Program-made: the position numbers and the translations under genes
The notes under the pieces: generated by a model
The model's input: only the letters and a program-made list of their open reading frames with translations
The model's database searches: none
Told to the model about the DNA's origin: nothing
Shown: positions 63,020 to 64,000 of the stretch, one piece after another
Numbering within the stretch: the first letter of the stretch is position 1
How the letters are laid out: every line of letters begins with the position of its first letter
Source of the DNA: Oscillospiraceae bacterium
Lineage (GTDB): Bacteria; Bacillota; Clostridia; Oscillospirales; Ruminococcaceae
DNA length: 64,000 nucleotides
Assembly (NCBI GenBank): GCA_020054675.1
Contig: JAIHAL010000001.1
Coordinates: 186,001-250,000 of the forward strand
Direction of reading: 5' to 3'

Positions 63020-64000
63020 CTACATTGCGTCTATTTCTTTTAACAGCACGTCAAGTATTTTATCCTCGGGAATTTTGCCGATTATTTCCCCTTTTTTTAT
63101 TAAAACGGCACAGCCGTCACCGCCGGCAATGCCGATATCGGCTTCTTTTGCTTCACCGGGGCCGTTTACGGCGCATCCCATAACCGCAATCTTTATATTT
63201 TTATCAATATTTTTTACTGCATTTTCAATTTTGCAAGCAATCTTTTCAACATCAATCCTTGTCCTGCCACAAGTCGGACAAGAAATTACTTGAACGCCCT
63301 TAAATTTGCCTATGCTTTTTAAAATATCCTTTGCAGCATAAATTTCTTTAACAGGGTCGGCAGTAAGAGAAACCCTTATTGTTTCTCCAATTCCATCAAG
63401 GAGAAGCGAGCCTATGCCTATTGAGGATTTAATAAGCCCCATTCTTTCCGTTCCGGCTTCGGTTACTCCAAGATGGAGCGGGTATTCGCATTGTTGAGCC
63501 AAAAGACGGTATGCCTCAACAGTTGTCCTTACATCAGATGATTTTATAGAAATAACTATATCGTCAAATCCGACATCATTTAAAATATTCACATGCTTTA
63601 AAGCACTCTCCACAAGCGCCTGCGGCGTAGGAGAACCATATTTTTGAATGAGTTCTTTTTCAAGCGAGCCTGAATTTACTCCAATTCTTATGGGAAGTCT
63701 TCTCTCCTTGCAGGCATTGGCAACAAGCTTTACCTTTCCTTTATCTCCTATGTTGCCGGGATTTATTCTTATTTTGTCAATTCCCGCCGATACTGATTCA
63801 AGCGCCAGACGGTAATCAAAGTGTATATCAGCTACAAGCGGAATAGAAATATTTTCTTTTATAGCTTTTATAAGTTTTATTGAATCTTTATTTGGAATTG
63901 CTACGCGCAATATTTCACATCCGGCCTTTTCAAGCTCAATTGCTTGTTTTACATTCCCTTCGATATCATCTGAACGGCAATTAAGCATTGATTGAATGTA
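63020..64000 (-). CDS. ispG: 4-hydroxy-3-methylbut-2-enyl diphosphate synthase, 5' end beyond the window
   Basis: 327 codons to the right edge; the frame stays open past the internal ATG (63988) as [15 protein letters not shown], matching the conserved 'QSM.N..T.D' near the IspG N-terminus, so about 20-30 residues are missing. TIM barrel part: [39 protein letters not shown], and the C-terminal 4Fe-4S cluster cysteines in [13 protein letters not shown] and [16 protein letters not shown]. Converts MEcPP to HMBPP in the MEP isoprenoid pathway. It precedes polC in the same direction. Confidence 0.96.
   Translation of the reverse strand, partial: YIQSMLNCRSDDIEGNVKQAIELEKAGCEILRVAIPNKDSIKLIKAIKENISIPLVADIHFDYRLALESVSAGIDKIRINPGNIGDKGKVKLVANACKERRLPIRIGVNSGSLEKELIQKYGSPTPQALVESALKHVNILNDVGFDDIVISIKSSDVRTTVEAYRLLAQQCEYPLHLGVTEAGTERMGLIKSSIGIGSLLLDGIGETIRVSLTADPVKEIYAAKDILKSIGKFKGVQVISCPTCGRTRIDVEKIACKIENAVKNIDKNIKIAVMGCAVNGPGEAKEADIGIAGGDGCAVLIKKGEIIGKIPEDKILDVLLKEIDAM

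Overview
The window looks like a chromosomal segment of an AT-rich, endospore-forming, anaerobic low-GC Gram-positive bacterium, most likely a clostridium of the Oscillospirales/Ruminococcaceae type (inference). Direct signs are a pro-sigma-K gene, a CwlJ/GerQ spore-germination pair, YqfC/YqfD and YlbJ sporulation proteins, a PolC-type replicative polymerase, a tyrosyl T-box, the era-yqzL-recO order typical of Firmicutes, and AGGAGG-type ribosome sites with TTG/GTG starts. No rRNA, tRNA, CRISPR array or complete mobile element was seen.

Layout. 1-2 kb (minus): the 5' part of a cyclic beta-glucan synthase-like gene that leaves the left edge, and a family 2 glycosyltransferase. 2-10 kb (minus): an oligopeptide ABC transporter operon (substrate-binding protein, OppB, OppC with a very large extracytoplasmic insertion, OppD, OppF, small membrane protein). 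It carries two apparent lesions: the binding protein has no export signal and oppB has a one-base frameshift. 10-15 kb (minus): uracil-DNA glycosylase, a lipoprotein, an HD-GYP protein and a membrane-anchored surface protein with three internal repeats. 15-20 kb (plus): sigK, then manA-glcK-ilvD. 20-22 kb (plus): a metalloid-resistance-like operon (ArsR, ArsP/YraQ permease, Cys-rich ferredoxin, Cys-rich thioredoxin-like protein).

22-29.6 kb is the accessory part. It holds a self-contained minus-strand operon with its own promoter (28-residue signal-peptide-like peptide, two membrane proteins, an ABC ATPase and an unrecognised 477-residue protein), a decayed polymorphic-toxin tail next to an immunity-like gene, the cwlJ-gerQ spore pair, and a secreted-protein gene broken by three frameshifts. 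The peptide/ABC/477-aa operon is my best candidate for an undescribed system.

30-37.7 kb (plus): a purine operon purE-C-F-M-N-(IMP cyclohydrolase)-(AICAR formyltransferase)-D. It is preceded by a leader with a terminator and a competing antiterminator arm. 37.8-50 kb: ylbJ (minus), then yqfC-yqfD, a membrane-anchored XRE regulator, phoH-ybeY-dgkA-era-yqzL-recO-mutS2, T-box-controlled tyrS, and a convergent XerC/D-type recombinase. 50-64 kb (minus): a Cys-rich protein, a ten-gene histidine operon hisZGDCBHAFIE whose promoter carries an operator-like palindrome, polC, and ispG running off the right edge.

Four frames are broken or shifted in this window: oppB, the secreted protein (three sites), the toxin remnant and possibly the binding-protein 5' end. 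Several sites lie in T/A homopolymers, so sequencing or assembly error must be excluded before real gene decay is claimed.
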